A stretch of 64,000 bases of DNA from positions 17,211,679 to 17,275,678 of the forward strand of contig CM046348.1 of assembly GCA_025403435.1 (NCBI GenBank), read 5' to 3'. Origin of the DNA: Artocarpus heterophyllus (taxonomy: Eukaryota > Streptophyta > Magnoliopsida > Rosales > Moraceae). Below the pieces are notes generated by a model. The model was given only the letters and a program-made list of their open reading frames with translations, did no database searches and was not told where the DNA came from. Shown here in pieces: positions 31,927-43,559 of the stretch (its first letter is position 1; each line of letters begins with the position of its first letter). Made by a program: the position numbers and the translations under genes.

Positions 31927-34439
31927 AACACATTAATCCTTGGTGAAGGAGGAGCGATGAAAGATAAAAAGGAAAAAAAAAAAAAAAAAGACATGTTATC
32001 CCTGTTGGAGCATTATTTGAGTTTCCTGGTTTTGTCTTTTTTATTTAGTTTAATAAAAGTTTCTAGCACCGTCAAAAATTGACAAAGAAAAACCTGAAAT
32101 CTTTTTGGGTCTAGATATACTTGATTTTGAGTAAGAATTCAAAATCACTCCATTTTTTATTCTTAAGGATTATTGTGCAGCAATGAACGTTTGAAAACTC
32201 GATCTCATGGACACTGCGTTGGGATACTCTCGTCTTTGTGAAGGGCTGGTTGGTTGGCATTAATAGCAATCTATTATGAAATTTATCCAACAATTTTATT
32301 TTTTTAAATCAAGATGGTTGTTTATATAAATGTAGAGTGACAGAAGACAATGCTTAGAAGAAGACTCATGAACCGAAAAAAATTTAAAGAGGTGGACTAC
32401 GTTCTGATTTATCCATTTTGTTGTACAATTTAAAATGTTAACATTTATTATTTCTTGATCACTTCAATAATAATTACGTAGTGGTTATCAATTTAATCAA
32501 ATAAAGTTATATATTGTTGTACTTTCATTTATCAATTTTTCTACTTTATATAATTTGTCGATTACGAGGGATTTAAAACATATTTTATTCATTTTTTTTA
32601 CTATTTTATTCAAGTAAAGTTACAGATTTAATATATAACAATGTCCACCGTTTTAGATCCCTAGCTCTGTCAATCTATTTTCAATAGTCTTTGTCCAATA
32701 GAAGCCAAATGTGCTTCAAATACTGTGCCAACTCAACACCCATAAACTTGCCGCATGAGAAATGCTACCTGAATTAAGTCTAATCCTATGTTTACTTCTA
32801 AAAAATTGAGACATGCTCTAGCCCTTTTCACTTTTTTTTATAATAATTTTCTCCCTCAAGTTCTTTGTTTTTTCGTTCTCTTTTAAATAATGTTCTTTGG
32901 TAGCATTAAACAAGAAAGTCCATATTCCTCTCTCCAAGGTGATATCTCTTAATTTGTTTGTGTTTATTTGTAGAATTGCTAGTTCGGATATTATTATTAT
33001 TTTTTTCTTTCTTTGTGGTTTGTTCCTGATAGCTAAAGGAGAAGAGATCTTTATGTAGTTTTGCGTTAAAGAATTTCTGATATATGGTTAGTCATAGGCC
33101 CATATAATGAATCTTTTTTTTTTTTTTTTTGGTGTTTCTTTGTAGAATCAGTAGGTTTGTTCGCGAAAGCTAAAGGAGAAGAGGTTAATCAATGATTTTT
33201 TTTGGTGGTTTTTTCGAGAAAGCTAAAGCAGGAGAGGTTAACCATTTTTTTTTATGTGGCTTCTTGGTTTATGTAGTTTTGAATTAAAAAAGAAACGCTG
33301 TCCAGACTCATGAATTTTTATGTAACACTTGCACTGATTATAATTTTTTACGAACCTCTATGTTGTCGTTGTTGGATTTGAAACCAAAGACGGTGAAATC
33401 GTGTATAACAAAATTTTTTTAAAAACATTTGGTCATTAATATATAAATATAAATGAATAATATATCTCTTGAAGCAATTAGGTATTACAACTTTAACTAT
33501 TGATTCAATTCTGTGACTCTTTAGATCTTTCATGTCTAGTGGACTAACTTTAATAGACATATGAGCGTTTAGAGAAATAGAATTATATACTCTCAAATTT
33601 AGGTCTTTGATTTATACTCAATCCAGGAGAAATCAAAGGGTAGCTTAGGAGAACATTTCCCGCTAAGCTTTCTTTGTCTAAAACTGAGAACAAGAATCGA
33701 AATTCATTAAAAAAAAAAAAAACTCCCCCTGAACATCTATTTGCATATGCCAAAAAAGAGTCTTTTTCAAAGCCAAATTTATTCAAAATAAAACAAAAAC
33801 TTATCTCCATCTTTTTTATTATTAAAAAATGTTAAACCCTTTTTTTTTTACGGTGCATCATATGCAATCCACGTACGGGTTTTGCATTTTTTTTATTTAA
33901 GAAAACATTGTGCATTAGATTCACATCTATGTGTAATGGCCTAATGGGCTATATACATTAAAAGAAGAGAAAATCACATGTTATACAACACTTTTAAAAA
34001 CTATATTTATTTATATCACATTTGAAAAAGTTGTATCATACTACTATTTTTATTATATGTTTAAGTTGTATCACATTAAATCATTTGTAGCATCTATAAA
34101 AAGTAAGTTTTAAAAAATAGTATTTATAAAAACCTAAAAAAACACTTTTATTTTTTTTAGAAAATTACTTGTTATGCCATACTTTTAAAGTTGTGTTTAG
34201 TTATTCCACTCTTAAAAAAATTTATGCCATACCATAATTCATAATGTATATTAAGTTGTGTCATAAATGAGCATGTGGGCAATTATTAAATGTAAATCTT
34301 AAAAGACAACATTTATGATTTATGAACATTTCCCTTTTTATTTTTTAAATAAATAAAAGACGTGGAGAATAAGTATACCTAGTGCAAGGATAAATTCCTG
34401 TATCATATGCCCGTAGTATAGGTCCCATCTATACTGTGT
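31582..34439. other. AT-rich intergenic DNA with homopolymer runs, no gene seen
   Basis: A 30-base T run at 31893-31922 and a 17-base A run at 31973-31989 bracket about 50 bp. Between 33020 and 33240 the phrase AGCTAAAGGAGAAGAG recurs three times with variation. Another T run is at 33113-33130. The short frames in this interval (31828-32082, 33348-33596, 33583-33810) have no recognisable content. Confidence 0.55.
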
Positions 34440-34479
34440 TATTCAATTAAATAATCGTAATATTTATTCTTTTAGAGTA

Positions 34480-34900
34480 ATCATTATTTAATTTTCAGAG
34501 TATATATTAATTTAAAACTACATTAATAATTTATTACCTATAAGTTCAAATACTTTACGGAGATGACACGAGGAACTATAGACTTAAAATTTCAAGCTTT
34601 AATAAAATTAATAATTAAATAATAACTTAACAAATATCAATTTTATTAATTTCAAAGTTACTCCATTAAAAACTTGGAATTACACTCTTGAAAATTATAA
34701 ATATAATTTGTTCAAAGAATTAAATTATCCATTGTTATAATCAATACATATAAATTGGTTTTCCATAAGTAATTTATAATTAGAGCTAGGTAAAATCTGT
34801 TAACCTCTCAAATTACATCTTTATGCTTGAGTGCACCCTTGATCTTCTAATGAATAATAAATTCATGAACCTAATTATGAATTTGAGTGCTCATATTATT
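34480..34900 (-). repeat. Second ancient relic of the copia LTR family
   Basis: GAGGAACTATAGACTTAAAATTTC, TTACTCCATTAAAAACTTGG and ACACTCTTGAAAATTATA parallel the order of blocks in the relic at 8050-8770 and in the intact LTR at about 1530-1665. It is highly diverged and truncated; the boundaries are approximate. Confidence 0.4.
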
Positions 34901-35566
34901 TAGGATTTGGATCGATATTTAAGGGAATTATTTATCTACTTATTGCTAAAGAAGGCATTGTATGAGATCTTGATGGCCCAAGGTCCAAAGTCAAGGTCAA
35001 AGAAAAGCCTAATTTCACTCGTTAATCTTAAACGTATTGGAGGTCGAGACGATCGAATGACCTTGTCACTCTTGCATGAGGTTGAGCTTAAAAGAACATC
35101 ATGTTTTCCACCCATTCTTGCATCTATTATTCCAAGAAGAACAGACAAAAATGGGTACGACCAGTGGTTAAAGTAGTGCATCAGAATTTAAGGCCACTAG
35201 CATAGAACTCAATACATTCTCCACACAATGATACATTCTATTCCCATAAAATATTTGAGTCACTATTTCAATGATAATACGGTGTTGTATAAGGAGGGAT
35301 AGAGAGGAAGAGCAGGGGGTGATTTCCTTACTCGAATTCTAGCTCCATCACTTTCATTTTCTTTCATTTCCTAAAATATCAAAACATATTGTACAAATGC
35401 TTGCATTAGAGAAATACAATGGATGTAACTTATTGTAGAGCTAAGCACTATAAAATCCGTGTTTATTGCTTTATGGCATCCTTTGATCACATTTTTATCG
35501 CATTTATTTTTGGGAGCCATGCGTGATTGGTGAAGATTATTTGTTGATTATTTTCCACCATCAACA
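34901..35566 (+). repeat. End of the Tat element's 5' LTR (start not located)
   Basis: The stretch ends CCATCAACA at 35566, immediately before the PBS-like sequence, so it must contain the end of a plus-strand LTR. The ORF at 34907-35176 (and its antisense frame) matches no family I know and probably lies in the LTR or in older flanking DNA. No second LTR is in the window, because the element is cut at 60766. Confidence 0.5.
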
Positions 35567-35568
35567 AT

Positions 35569-35585
35569 TGGTGCTAGAAGGAAGG
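35569..35585 (+). other. Tat primer-binding site candidate
   Basis: TGGTGCTAGAAGGAAGG begins two bases after the LTR end TCAACA (35561-35566). Its position and TGG start fit a PBS. I leave the tRNA unassigned. Confidence 0.5.
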
Positions 35586-35779
35586 CCTTCAATTTCTAAA
35601 GACGGACCACCGTCATTATAGTGACCACTCGTACCAATCATACCGGAAGCAACACAAATAATTCGATCACATAGGGAGGAGATAAGTTAGTTGGAGGCAA
35701 CACTGGAGGATCAAAAAGGGGCAGACAACCATCACGAACCACCTTTTTAGAACAAAAGGTGGATAGAATAAGTGGTCTA

Positions 35780-36535
35780 CTTGAGAAGATCTCAGCAGCC
35801 CTAGATGGAATTCATGGTCGAGATGGTAGCCCTCCATGTGATGACCCGAATGACCAAGGGAACCTGGTTGATGGTTGAGAAAGAGGCTAGCGAGGTGACC
35901 TTGAGGGAATCAGAAAAATTGAGGGCAATAGACGAGGAAGGACCAATTCTACGAGTAGCCAAGAGCGAAGGAGAGCAAATCAGGCTTGGGCTCAATAGGC
36001 AGATCATTAGAGGCAAAACACAAGTCTACCTCCACTTCCCCCTAGAAGTAACATTAGGCCAGATGCAGCCTCGATGCGGAATGTGGGAGACCTAAGGGAT
36101 CAACTTTGTAAAAGAAACTTAAAAGACCACCTATGCATGAGGAGAGCAGTCTCGATGTGAAACGCTCCCAATGTAGTTAACAGCCAGCTATTGACTAATC
36201 ATAAATCAACAAACCGATCGACCCCGCCTTGATAACCTAGCAAGTGAACCAACAATTACAAGTGGTGTTAGGACTTCTTACGGGTGAGATTAAGCAGCTC
36301 ATACAATGTGTTGGAAGCCTTGAAGACAAGCTAGATGTACACCATGGGGAAGCAATAACATACACCAATTCCGTTGCTCCTATCATCACAGAGGCACCCC
36401 TCCAGGAGAGGTTTAAACATACATAAATGATGCCCAATGCAAGGCTCATAGATCCCAACGACCATATCCAAAACTATGAATCTTACATAAAGCTTTCCCA
36501 GGAAATCATGTGTAGAGCCTTCAGTCAGACCCTTT
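35780..36535 (+). pseudogene. Tat gag remnant
   Basis: Broken coding sequence for the structural protein. The clearest part, ARLIDPNDHIQNYESYIKL at about 36437-36495, corresponds to the conserved DP-x-DHL-x-x-Y region of Tat/Ogre gag. Upstream pieces (35805-36095) are Glu/Arg-rich and out of frame with each other. The frame passes directly, through a stop and a deletion junction, into RT-upstream sequence at about 36545. Confidence 0.6.
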
Positions 36536-36544
36536 TGGATTGAG

Positions 36545-37130
36545 TAAAATGATGGTGAATGAACTCAAGAAATTTCTTAGCAAGAATCTCGATATCTTTG
36601 CATGGACCCATGAAGACATGGTGGGAATAGACCTAGAAGTCCCCTGCCATCACGTAAGCATCAACCCTCGTCATCCTCCAAAGAGGCAAAAGAAGTGACC
36701 TCTGAACCCAGAGAGGTATAAGGAGCTCCGAAAAGAGGTTGATAAGTTAGAAAAAAATGGATTTATTAGGGAATCATACTACCTTGACTGGATCTCAAAC
36801 CTTGTTTTCATTTGAAAACCCAATGGAAAGTGGAGAACATGTATCGACTTTAGTGACTTGAACAAGGCTTATCCCAAGGATAGTTTTTCCCTACCATGAA
36901 TAGATAGCTGGTTAAGGCTACTATAGGGCATGAGTTGTTAAGCTTTATGGATGCTTTTTTGGGCTATAATTAAATTCTCATGCATCTATGAGATCAAGAG
37001 CACACTTCCTTCATCACTAATAGGGGGTATACTGTTATCTTGTCATGCCCTTTAGGTTAAAAAAAATGTAGGGGCAACATACCAATGTTTGGTGAATGAA
37101 ATGTTCAAGAAATAAATCAGGAAGAGAATA
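36545..37130 (+). pseudogene. Tat reverse transcriptase, N-terminal half, broken
   Basis: This is the polymerase part that copies element RNA to DNA. Visible motifs: LDIFAWTHEDMVGID, LNPERYKELRKEVDKL, GFIRESYYLDWISNLVF, KWRTCIDFSDLNKAYPKDSF (the conserved R-x-C-x-D(F/Y)-x-x-LN-x-AxPKD motif), then IGHELLSFMDAFLGYN after a frameshift (about 36905). Stop codons interrupt it at least four times. The catalytic DD pair is on the far side of the Athila insertion, at 59832-59837. Confidence 0.82.
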
Positions 37131-37135
37131 AAGAT

Positions 37136-37525
37136 TGGTCCAGTGCAAGCATACACTATCAAATAATAGAGTGGGAGTATAAGTATCATTTTCCATAAGG
37201 ATTGATTTACTAAAAATTCACTATCTATTGAGGTTCAAGCACTTCTAACTTTATCTAGACAATAGCGATTTAATGGTCATTTTAATTAAAAAAAAGATAA
37301 AATAAACTAAATTTTAATTACGAGAATTGAAATCAATGATGGAAATGAATTAAATTAAACAATGAAACGATCTAGAGTAACTATTTCCCCAAATTTCCTT
37401 TGCGAGTAGCAATTGCCTAGATTAATAACATGTTAATTTCACCAAATTATAGCCATAGAATACTAATTTATCCCAATTTTTCTCTTCCAAGTACTCAATT
37501 GAAATTTATCCAAAATAATTAGTTT
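37136..37525 (-). repeat. Athila 3' LTR, terminal part (uninverted)
   Basis: TGGTCCAGTGCAAGC at 37136 matches the 5' LTR terminus TGTTGAGTGCAAGT at 51022. The alignment runs on through CTTTATCTAGACAATAGCG (37246, and 58508 across the nested insertion) and CCTAGATTAATRACATGTTAAT to AATAATTAGTTTC, stopping abruptly at 37525. The rest of this LTR is found inverted at 40369-41478. Confidence 0.85.
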
Positions 37526-37759
37526 CACAATTAAGCACCAAAACCCCTTACATTTAGTCAATTGTACACTTAGAAAAGCTTTATGCATATTGGTAGCTTC
37601 AAGATCCCAAGAACATTAGAACTCACTTGATTAACTTTCGAGGCAAAATCCTAAGTTAGGTGTCATTGGTGAATCAATCAAGGAAAATTTTGTTGGACCT
37701 TTTGAGCCTTTGAAGCCAATTGATGAAAACTTAACCACTTATTTAGGGGGGGCGCGAGA

Positions 37760-38600
37760 TCAACTTTGATGAAAAAGCAATCAACTCTTCTTATGATGGC
37801 CTCCTATATAGAAAAATAATGACAGTTACAGTCTTTTTACTATCGTACCAAATTATAATGAAGTAACCAACACCATTTGTGTTTCAAGCACTCAGGGGGG
37901 AATGAAAAAATCACCACTTCCACTTTGCTTACAATGCTTTGAAGGACGAAATGAAGGTGTGGATACACTTTATGGCTGGTCAACTCCACCCCATGTCGCA
38001 TTTCACCAAGGTGAGTGTCAATAGGATGTTTCTTGTCTATGCAATAACCCAAGACCTTGTAATTGACGTGGGGACTGTTATCTTACAGCTCGTTATTCAA
38101 ATGACACACAACAAGGGGGGAGACTTCCTTTCCCCTTGTTAATCACCGAGTTGTGTAAGCGAGACAATATTTGATTGGGAGAGCGAGAAAAGTTTCCTCC
38201 CTCGAGCTGCCCACTCGTAGACAACGGCATTCTCTGCATCATGCAAGGGCCTCAAGGAAGCCAATCTCAAGCCGGTCATTCATCGAGCTTCGCCTCCACA
38301 GGCCCCTCTTCTCAAAGAAAAATAACACAAGGCGAAAGGCTGGAGAGAATAGAATAATATGTGCTAGCTCTTTAGAAGTGGGACGTGGAGAGGTTGACGT
38401 ATAAGGATGACTATCGCTGGTACCAAGAACAAGTGTTTTATTATCAAAGTGTTCTCAACCCAGCCAATCTCCCCAACAACGTGCCTTGACGATTAGAGTG
38501 CCCACCTCACCGCCTCAACCCTATCCACCCATGGTAGGCCACGACTCAACCAGAGAAGAAGGTGAAGAGGAAGAAGAAATGGGGGAGGGAAATTAAGCAA
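37760..38600 (+). pseudogene. Athila post-pol ORF, copy 3 (inverted)
   Basis: The open core at 37939-38142 (MKDEMKVWIHFMAGQLHP and RMFLVYAITQDLVIDVG) corresponds to the plant Transposase_32-type domain, ending in a FPSLI-like segment. A degenerate continuation to about 38590 matches copy 2 (TMQGPQGSQ-like, KEKITQGERLERIE, SQPSQSP-like). The protein is the Athila ORF after pol, sometimes discussed as env-like; its function is unproven. Several stops; dead. Confidence 0.7.
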
Positions 38601-39055
38601 TGATCCTTTGTCTCGCCTCTTAGAGAAGTTTATTGTACCATTGAGCACAATGTTTGATTCAAGTTTGGAGGATTTTGAAAATTGTTGTTGTTAGTCTTGT
38701 TTCCTTGTTTTATGTTTTATATCTCTTTGTTGTCTTTTTTTTTTCTTAAGTTTGATTTTGGACATTGTATTTTGTCTACCTTAGTTTGTTTATCCCATTG
38801 AGTTCATGATTTGTAGATTTTGTTTCTTAGTCTAGTTAGTTCTTTTTATTTTGTTCGTAAAAAAAAATTGCTTATTTGCAATAGGAGAAATGAGAATGAA
38901 AAGAAACCAAATTACCTTGTTTTTCTAAAAAATGAGTTCTATTGTAGCAAACAAAAGCCGATGATAGTCATTGCTTGATTTTGAATATGGCTTTTTGAAT
39001 ATGACATGCATAGTGATGTTTATTTGCCTAATCCTTGTGCGATTTGTGTTATCCT

Positions 39056-40368
39056 CAATCCTTTACAATTAAGCACCAAACCCCCCTACATTTAGTGAAT
39101 TATACACTTAAAGAAGCTTTACAGATACAAGAAGCCTCAAGATCCCAAGAACTTTAGAAGTTACTTGATTACCTTTCGAGGTGAAATCCTAGGTTGGGGA
39201 GCATTGGAGAATCAATCAAGGAAAATTTTGTTGGATTGTTTGAGCCATTGAAGCCAATCAATGAAAACTTCACCACTTTTTTACCCGATTAAGCCTATTT
39301 GACCTACTTCTTTCATTATCTACATAGTTTAACCGAGCCATTTTTCAGTTTAAATTCCTTTAATTAACCTATCACTAATAGACATGTCTGCATTCTCGCG
39401 TGAATTTGAAGATTGATTGTGGAAGCAAGAGTGGAAGGTGAAGTGATTGGGATTTGTGCTTTGGTTGTATTCGCTAGGAACTCATTTTATGTTTCGTGTT
39501 ATTTTTCATTTGTTTAGTTTATTCCCATTTTAGTTTGCTTAGTTTTATTCATGTATTTTCCCCCTATTAATCTAATTGCTCATAGCCAAATAAGTTTGGG
39601 GCTTTTAAATTTCCATTTTTGATTTTCATTTTGTCAAAAAAAAAAAAAAAAAACCAAAACCAAAAACAAAAACAAAAAAAAAGAGAAAAAGAAAAAAAAT
39701 AAATATAAATAAATTCTTTTAAATTTCTTGTTTATTTTTACAATTTTAAATTTTTTGTGCTAAAGTTATTGTGGATATGTGTAAGTCATGTTTTATGGGT
39801 GAATGATGATAAGGTGTTTGCTCAAGGGGAACTGGTTATGAAGTTTCTTTTAGTTCATGTGAGGTCCATTGTGCTTTACATGTTTAGGGTGATCCGAGCC
39901 TAAAATAATCCTTTCGTACTACCTTTTATCCTAGCCTTACATTACAAGCTTTGAAAGTCCTTGATCTTTGATGACATGCTAACCTATATTAGAGGAGATA
40001 GGCATGAAAAATGAGCCTATGAGACTCATGCAATGTTTTATCTAGGGTTCAATATGAAACCACCAATGTGTATAATGTCATTCGGGTGACAAATGGGTAG
40101 GTGTAAGGGTCCTGCACACATAGCACTAGAAGGATCAATAACAAAGTAAATTTAGCTTGGATTGACATTCTAAACATACATTTTGCATGTGATATTTTTA
40201 GAGCCATTAAACCTTTGTTTCTTTGAGACTTGAGTTTACCTCTATTAAACACTTCTCACTTTGTGTTTATTTTTAAATCTTGGGTTTTTTTCATTTCTCT
40301 TGTCCACTCATCTCTTTTCTTTTACTTGAGGACTAGCAAAATTATAAGTTTGGTGGAGTTAGATAGAA
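39056..40368 (+). other. Athila 3' untranslated region (inverted) with A-rich tract
   Basis: The segment 39056-39285 repeats the 37527-37745 spacer (CAATTAAGCACCAAA to AACTTCACCACTTTTTT), then unique AT-rich non-coding DNA follows. A-rich runs lie at 39638-39715. The PPT should lie just before 40369; AAGTTTGGTGGAGTTAG (40348-40364) is the best candidate. Confidence 0.6.
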
Positions 40369-41478
40369 TGAATTTATTCATTTTCACAAGTAACATATTT
40401 TGTTAGTTTTTGAGTGAATTGTTAGTCTTTATTTCAAGTTTTTATATTTATTTTAGTTTTAGTAAAATTTAGTTAATTGCTTCTTTTTTGTTAAATTGTA
40501 GTTTTAATTTAGTTTATTTTATTTTTTATTATTTGGTTTTGTTTTTATTATATTTAGTTTTATTTCATTTTATTCTATTTTATCTGCTTTAATAAGTTTA
40601 AAAGAGCATTTTGGAACTTAAGATCAATAAAATTCATACCCCAACATTGCAAAGAAGCTTGCCCCTGTGCACTAGCATAGAAGGCACATACAGGAGCGAG
40701 AATTGAAGCTCATAGCTGCACGATTTTGTGCCCAGGTCTAAGAGCTTTAAAGGTGCAGGCCACGCGGAAATGGAGCTCACGGCCACGCGTCTCCCTTTTT
40801 TCCAACATCTAACTTTTTGAAGCTTATGGCCGTGAGCTTTCTTGCCTTGTCCCCACACGTGTACCATTTTGTCCTATTTTGGTGTTGATTTTGATGAGGA
40901 TTTGAAAGGGATTTTCCTAAATTTTTGGGAAGCATATAAGTACCACCTAAGGTTTTGTGCAAGAGGAGGAGAGGTAATTTTGGATACGTAAGTTAGAGGC
41001 AAGGAGGCAGCCAAATCCCTTCAATTCAAGAGGATAAGAGAGGAGAGCATGAAGACACTTTGGAGCTACATAGTAGTTTACTTCTTTACTCCATATTTTC
41101 TTGAATTTCTTGTAATTGCAATGAATTCTTTGTTCATATTTTGGTTTATGTTTGTGATTTTATTTGTGACTATGTGTAACTAAGTTTCTTAGTTTTGAGG
41201 GCTATAGACCCATTTAAGTTTGTGTTTGGTTTACTGCTAATGATTAATATAAGTTGATTTTCATTTTCCAAATTATTTGTATTTTCCTAGGTCTAAAGCT
41301 TTTAATTGATTTGCCACCATTTAGTTGATCTTGTACTTAGGGTTTGTAATTGCGAAAAGAGGGCTCTAATTGTAGGCTTAGGAAATACAATTTAGGAAGT
41401 TACAGAGTTGGAACTCTTATAATTTTCTTTGTGGTTAAGCATAGAATGAACTTAATGAACCTTTAGTAATTAGTTTTG
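40369..41478 (+). repeat. Athila 3' LTR, first 1.1 kb (inverted)
   Basis: TGAATTTATTCATTTTCACAA at 40369 is the reverse complement of the 5' LTR's outer end (TTGTAAAAATCAATAAATTCA ending at 59826). Homology runs to 41478 (TTTAGTAATTAGTTTTGAAT against 58815-58840 reversed). The ORFs on it (40634-40867, 40777-40962) are within LTR sequence and not regarded as genes. Confidence 0.85.
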
Positions 41479-41979
41479 AATTTGACTAAGGATAACGTAA
41501 ATCGCACAAGGATTAGGCATAGAAACTTCACTATGCATGTCATATTCAAAGAGCCATATTCAAAATCAAGAATGACTAATATTGGCTTTTGCTTACCACA
41601 ACACAACTTACTTTTTATAAAAAAAAAAAAAAGGTAATTAGGTTTCTTTTCATTCTCATTTCTCTTATTCCAAATATGCGAATTTTTTTTCACAAACAAA
41701 ATAAAAAGAACTAACCAAATTAAGAAATGAAATCTACAAATCATGAACTCAATAAGATAACCAAACTAAGGTAGACAAAAATACAAAGTCTAAAAACAAA
41801 CTAAAGAAGAAAAAGACAACAAAGATATATAAAACATAAACAAGGAAACAAGGGCAACAACAACAGTTTTTAGAAAAGTAAAATCTCTCCCCTAAACTTG
41901 AATCAAACATTGTCCTCAATGGTACAATAAAAATAATAAGGGAAAAGGAAACTTTTGTGAGAGGTGAGACAAAAGGTCA
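41479..41979 (-). other. Post-pol spacer between ORF copies 2 and 3
   Basis: Matches 43040-43540 closely (AAGGATAACGCAAATC, ATGCATGTCATATTCAAAG, TTTGTTTGTTATC-type text, then AAATCTCTCCCCTAAACTTG). It is the 3' tail of post-pol unit 2, non-coding. The minus frame at 41463-41744 is not supported. Confidence 0.7.
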
Positions 41980-42830
41980 TCACCTAATTGTCTTCCTCCG
42001 TCTCTTCCTCCTCTTCATCCTGTTCTTCCAATTGGGTAGACAGGGTTGAGGAGGTGAAGTGGGCACTCTAGTCATCAAGGCACGTTGGCAGGGAGATTGG
42101 TTAGGTCGAGACCGCTTTGATGGTAAAACTCTAGTTCTTGGGACCGATGATAGTTGTCCTAATGTGCCAACCTCTCCATGTATTACATCCAATGCGCTAG
42201 TATAAATGATTCTATTCTCTCTAGCCTCTCGCCTTGTGATATTTTTCTTTGGGAAGAAGGCCTGTGGGGGCAGAGCTCTACGAAGGACCAGCTCAGGATT
42301 GGTTCCTTGTGGCCCTTGCATAATACAGGGAACGCCGTTGTCCGTGAGTGAGCGGGTCGGGAGAAGAAGTTCTTCTTGCTTTCCAGATCGGATATTGGCT
42401 CCCTTGCATAACTCGACAATTAACGAGGGGCAAGGAAGATTCCCACCCTGGGTACATGCTGCTTTAAGAATGAGCAATAAAATAATGCTCCCCGCATCAA
42501 TCGCAAGGTATTAGGCAATTGCATAGACAAGCAACATCCTATTGACACTCACCTCGATGAAATGCGACATAAGGTGGAGTCAAACGGCCACAAAGTGCAT
42601 CCACAACTTCATCTCGTCCTTCAAAGCATTGTAAGCAAAGTAGGAGTGGCGATTTTTTTCATTCCCTATTGAGTGCCCGGAACACAAATGGTGTTGATTA
42701 CTTCATTATAATTTGGTGCGTTGGCAAAAAAAACTGTAACTGTCATTATTTTTCCATATAGGGAGGCCATAATAAGAATTGACTGCTTTTTTATCAAGTT
42801 GACCTCGTGCCCCTTAAATAAGTGGTGAAG
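41980..42830 (-). pseudogene. Athila post-pol ORF, copy 2 (165-codon open frame)
   Basis: Sense direction starts near 42830. A broken N part (KDEMKLWMHF, SVNRMLLVYAIA; about 42700-42500) is followed by an intact 165-codon frame, 42477-41980. That frame contains GGNLPCPSLIVELCKGANI, the C-terminal FPSLI-x-x-LC motif of the plant Transposase_32-type domain, then a Ser/Pro/Arg-rich tail ending in a run of Arg and Lys (RMKRRKRRRKTIR). It is the least damaged of three tandem copies. Its role is unknown. Confidence 0.75.
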
Positions 42831-43559
42831 TTTTCATCCATTGGCTTCAAAAGCTCAAACAGTCCAACAACATTTTCCTTGAATGATTCTCCAATAGCAC
42901 CTAACCTAGGATTTTACCTCAAAAGGTAATCAAGTGAGTTCTAACATTCTTAGGATCTTGTGGCTACCAATATTCATAAAAGGTTCTCTAAGTGTACAAT
43001 TAGCTAATGTAAAGGGTTTTGGCGCTCAATTGTGAAGGATTAAGGATAACGCAAATCACAAAAGGATTAGGCACACAAATATCACTATGCATGTCACAAT
43101 CAAAGAGCCATATTCAAATCAAGCAATGACTACCATCGGCTTTTCTTTACTACGACACAACTTACTTTTTATAAAAGCAAGGTAATTTGGTTTCTTTTCA
43201 TCCTCATGTCTCTTATTCCTAATATAAATTTTTTTTACAAACAAAATAAAAAGAACTAACCAAATTAAGAAACGAAATCTACAAATCATGAACTCAATGA
43301 GATAAACAAACTAAGGCAGAAAAACTACAAAGTCCAAAAACAAACTAAAGAAAAAAAATGAAAATAACGAGATATAAAACATAAAACAAGGAAAAAAGAC
43401 CAACAGCAGCAATTTTCAAAAAAGTAAAATCTCTCTCTTAAACTTGAATCAAACATTGTCCTCAATGATGCAATAAAAGTAATAAGGGAAAAAGAAACTT
43501 CTTTGAGAGGTGAGACAAAGGGTCATCCCCTAATTGTCCTCCACTGTCTCTTCTTCCTA
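42825..43559 (-). other. Spacer of post-pol unit 1
   Basis: Non-coding. The segment 42825-43040 is the N spacer also found at 37527-37745 and 39056-39285 in inverted orientation. The segment 43050-43540 parallels 41480-41960. Confidence 0.75.

Larger units (their letters stand above)
35567..37135 (+). mobile_element. Tat-lineage Ty3/gypsy element, left part
   Basis: Plus-strand internal region: PBS-like sequence, gag remnant, then reverse transcriptase, broken at 37135 by the Athila insertion. The RT reading resumes at 59827 on the same strand and in the expected order (GATYQCLVNEMF before the break, LDDMLVKS after it), so 35567-37135 and 59827-60766 were once contiguous. A large internal deletion near 36540 has removed the end of gag, the protease and the start of RT. 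Confidence 0.78.
37526..41478 (+). other. Inverted segment of the Athila element (about 3.95 kb)
   Basis: Everything here reads opposite to the rest of the Athila element: a post-pol ORF copy (37.76-38.6 kb), its spacer, a second spacer start (39056-39285), the PPT region, and the first about 1.1 kb of the 3' LTR (40369-41478). Flipping it back joins LTR sequence to LTR sequence at the left breakpoint (GTTTTGAAT to GAAACTAATTATT, as in 58790-58820). At the right it joins post-pol spacer to post-pol spacer (TGCTTAATTGT to GACTAAGGATAACG, as at 43020-43050). Both junctions are repaired by one inversion. Confidence 0.8.

Noticed and set aside
34907..35176. 89-codon plus ORF upstream of the Tat PBS
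   Set aside because: It lies within or beside the LTR, is open on both strands, and has no family resemblance.
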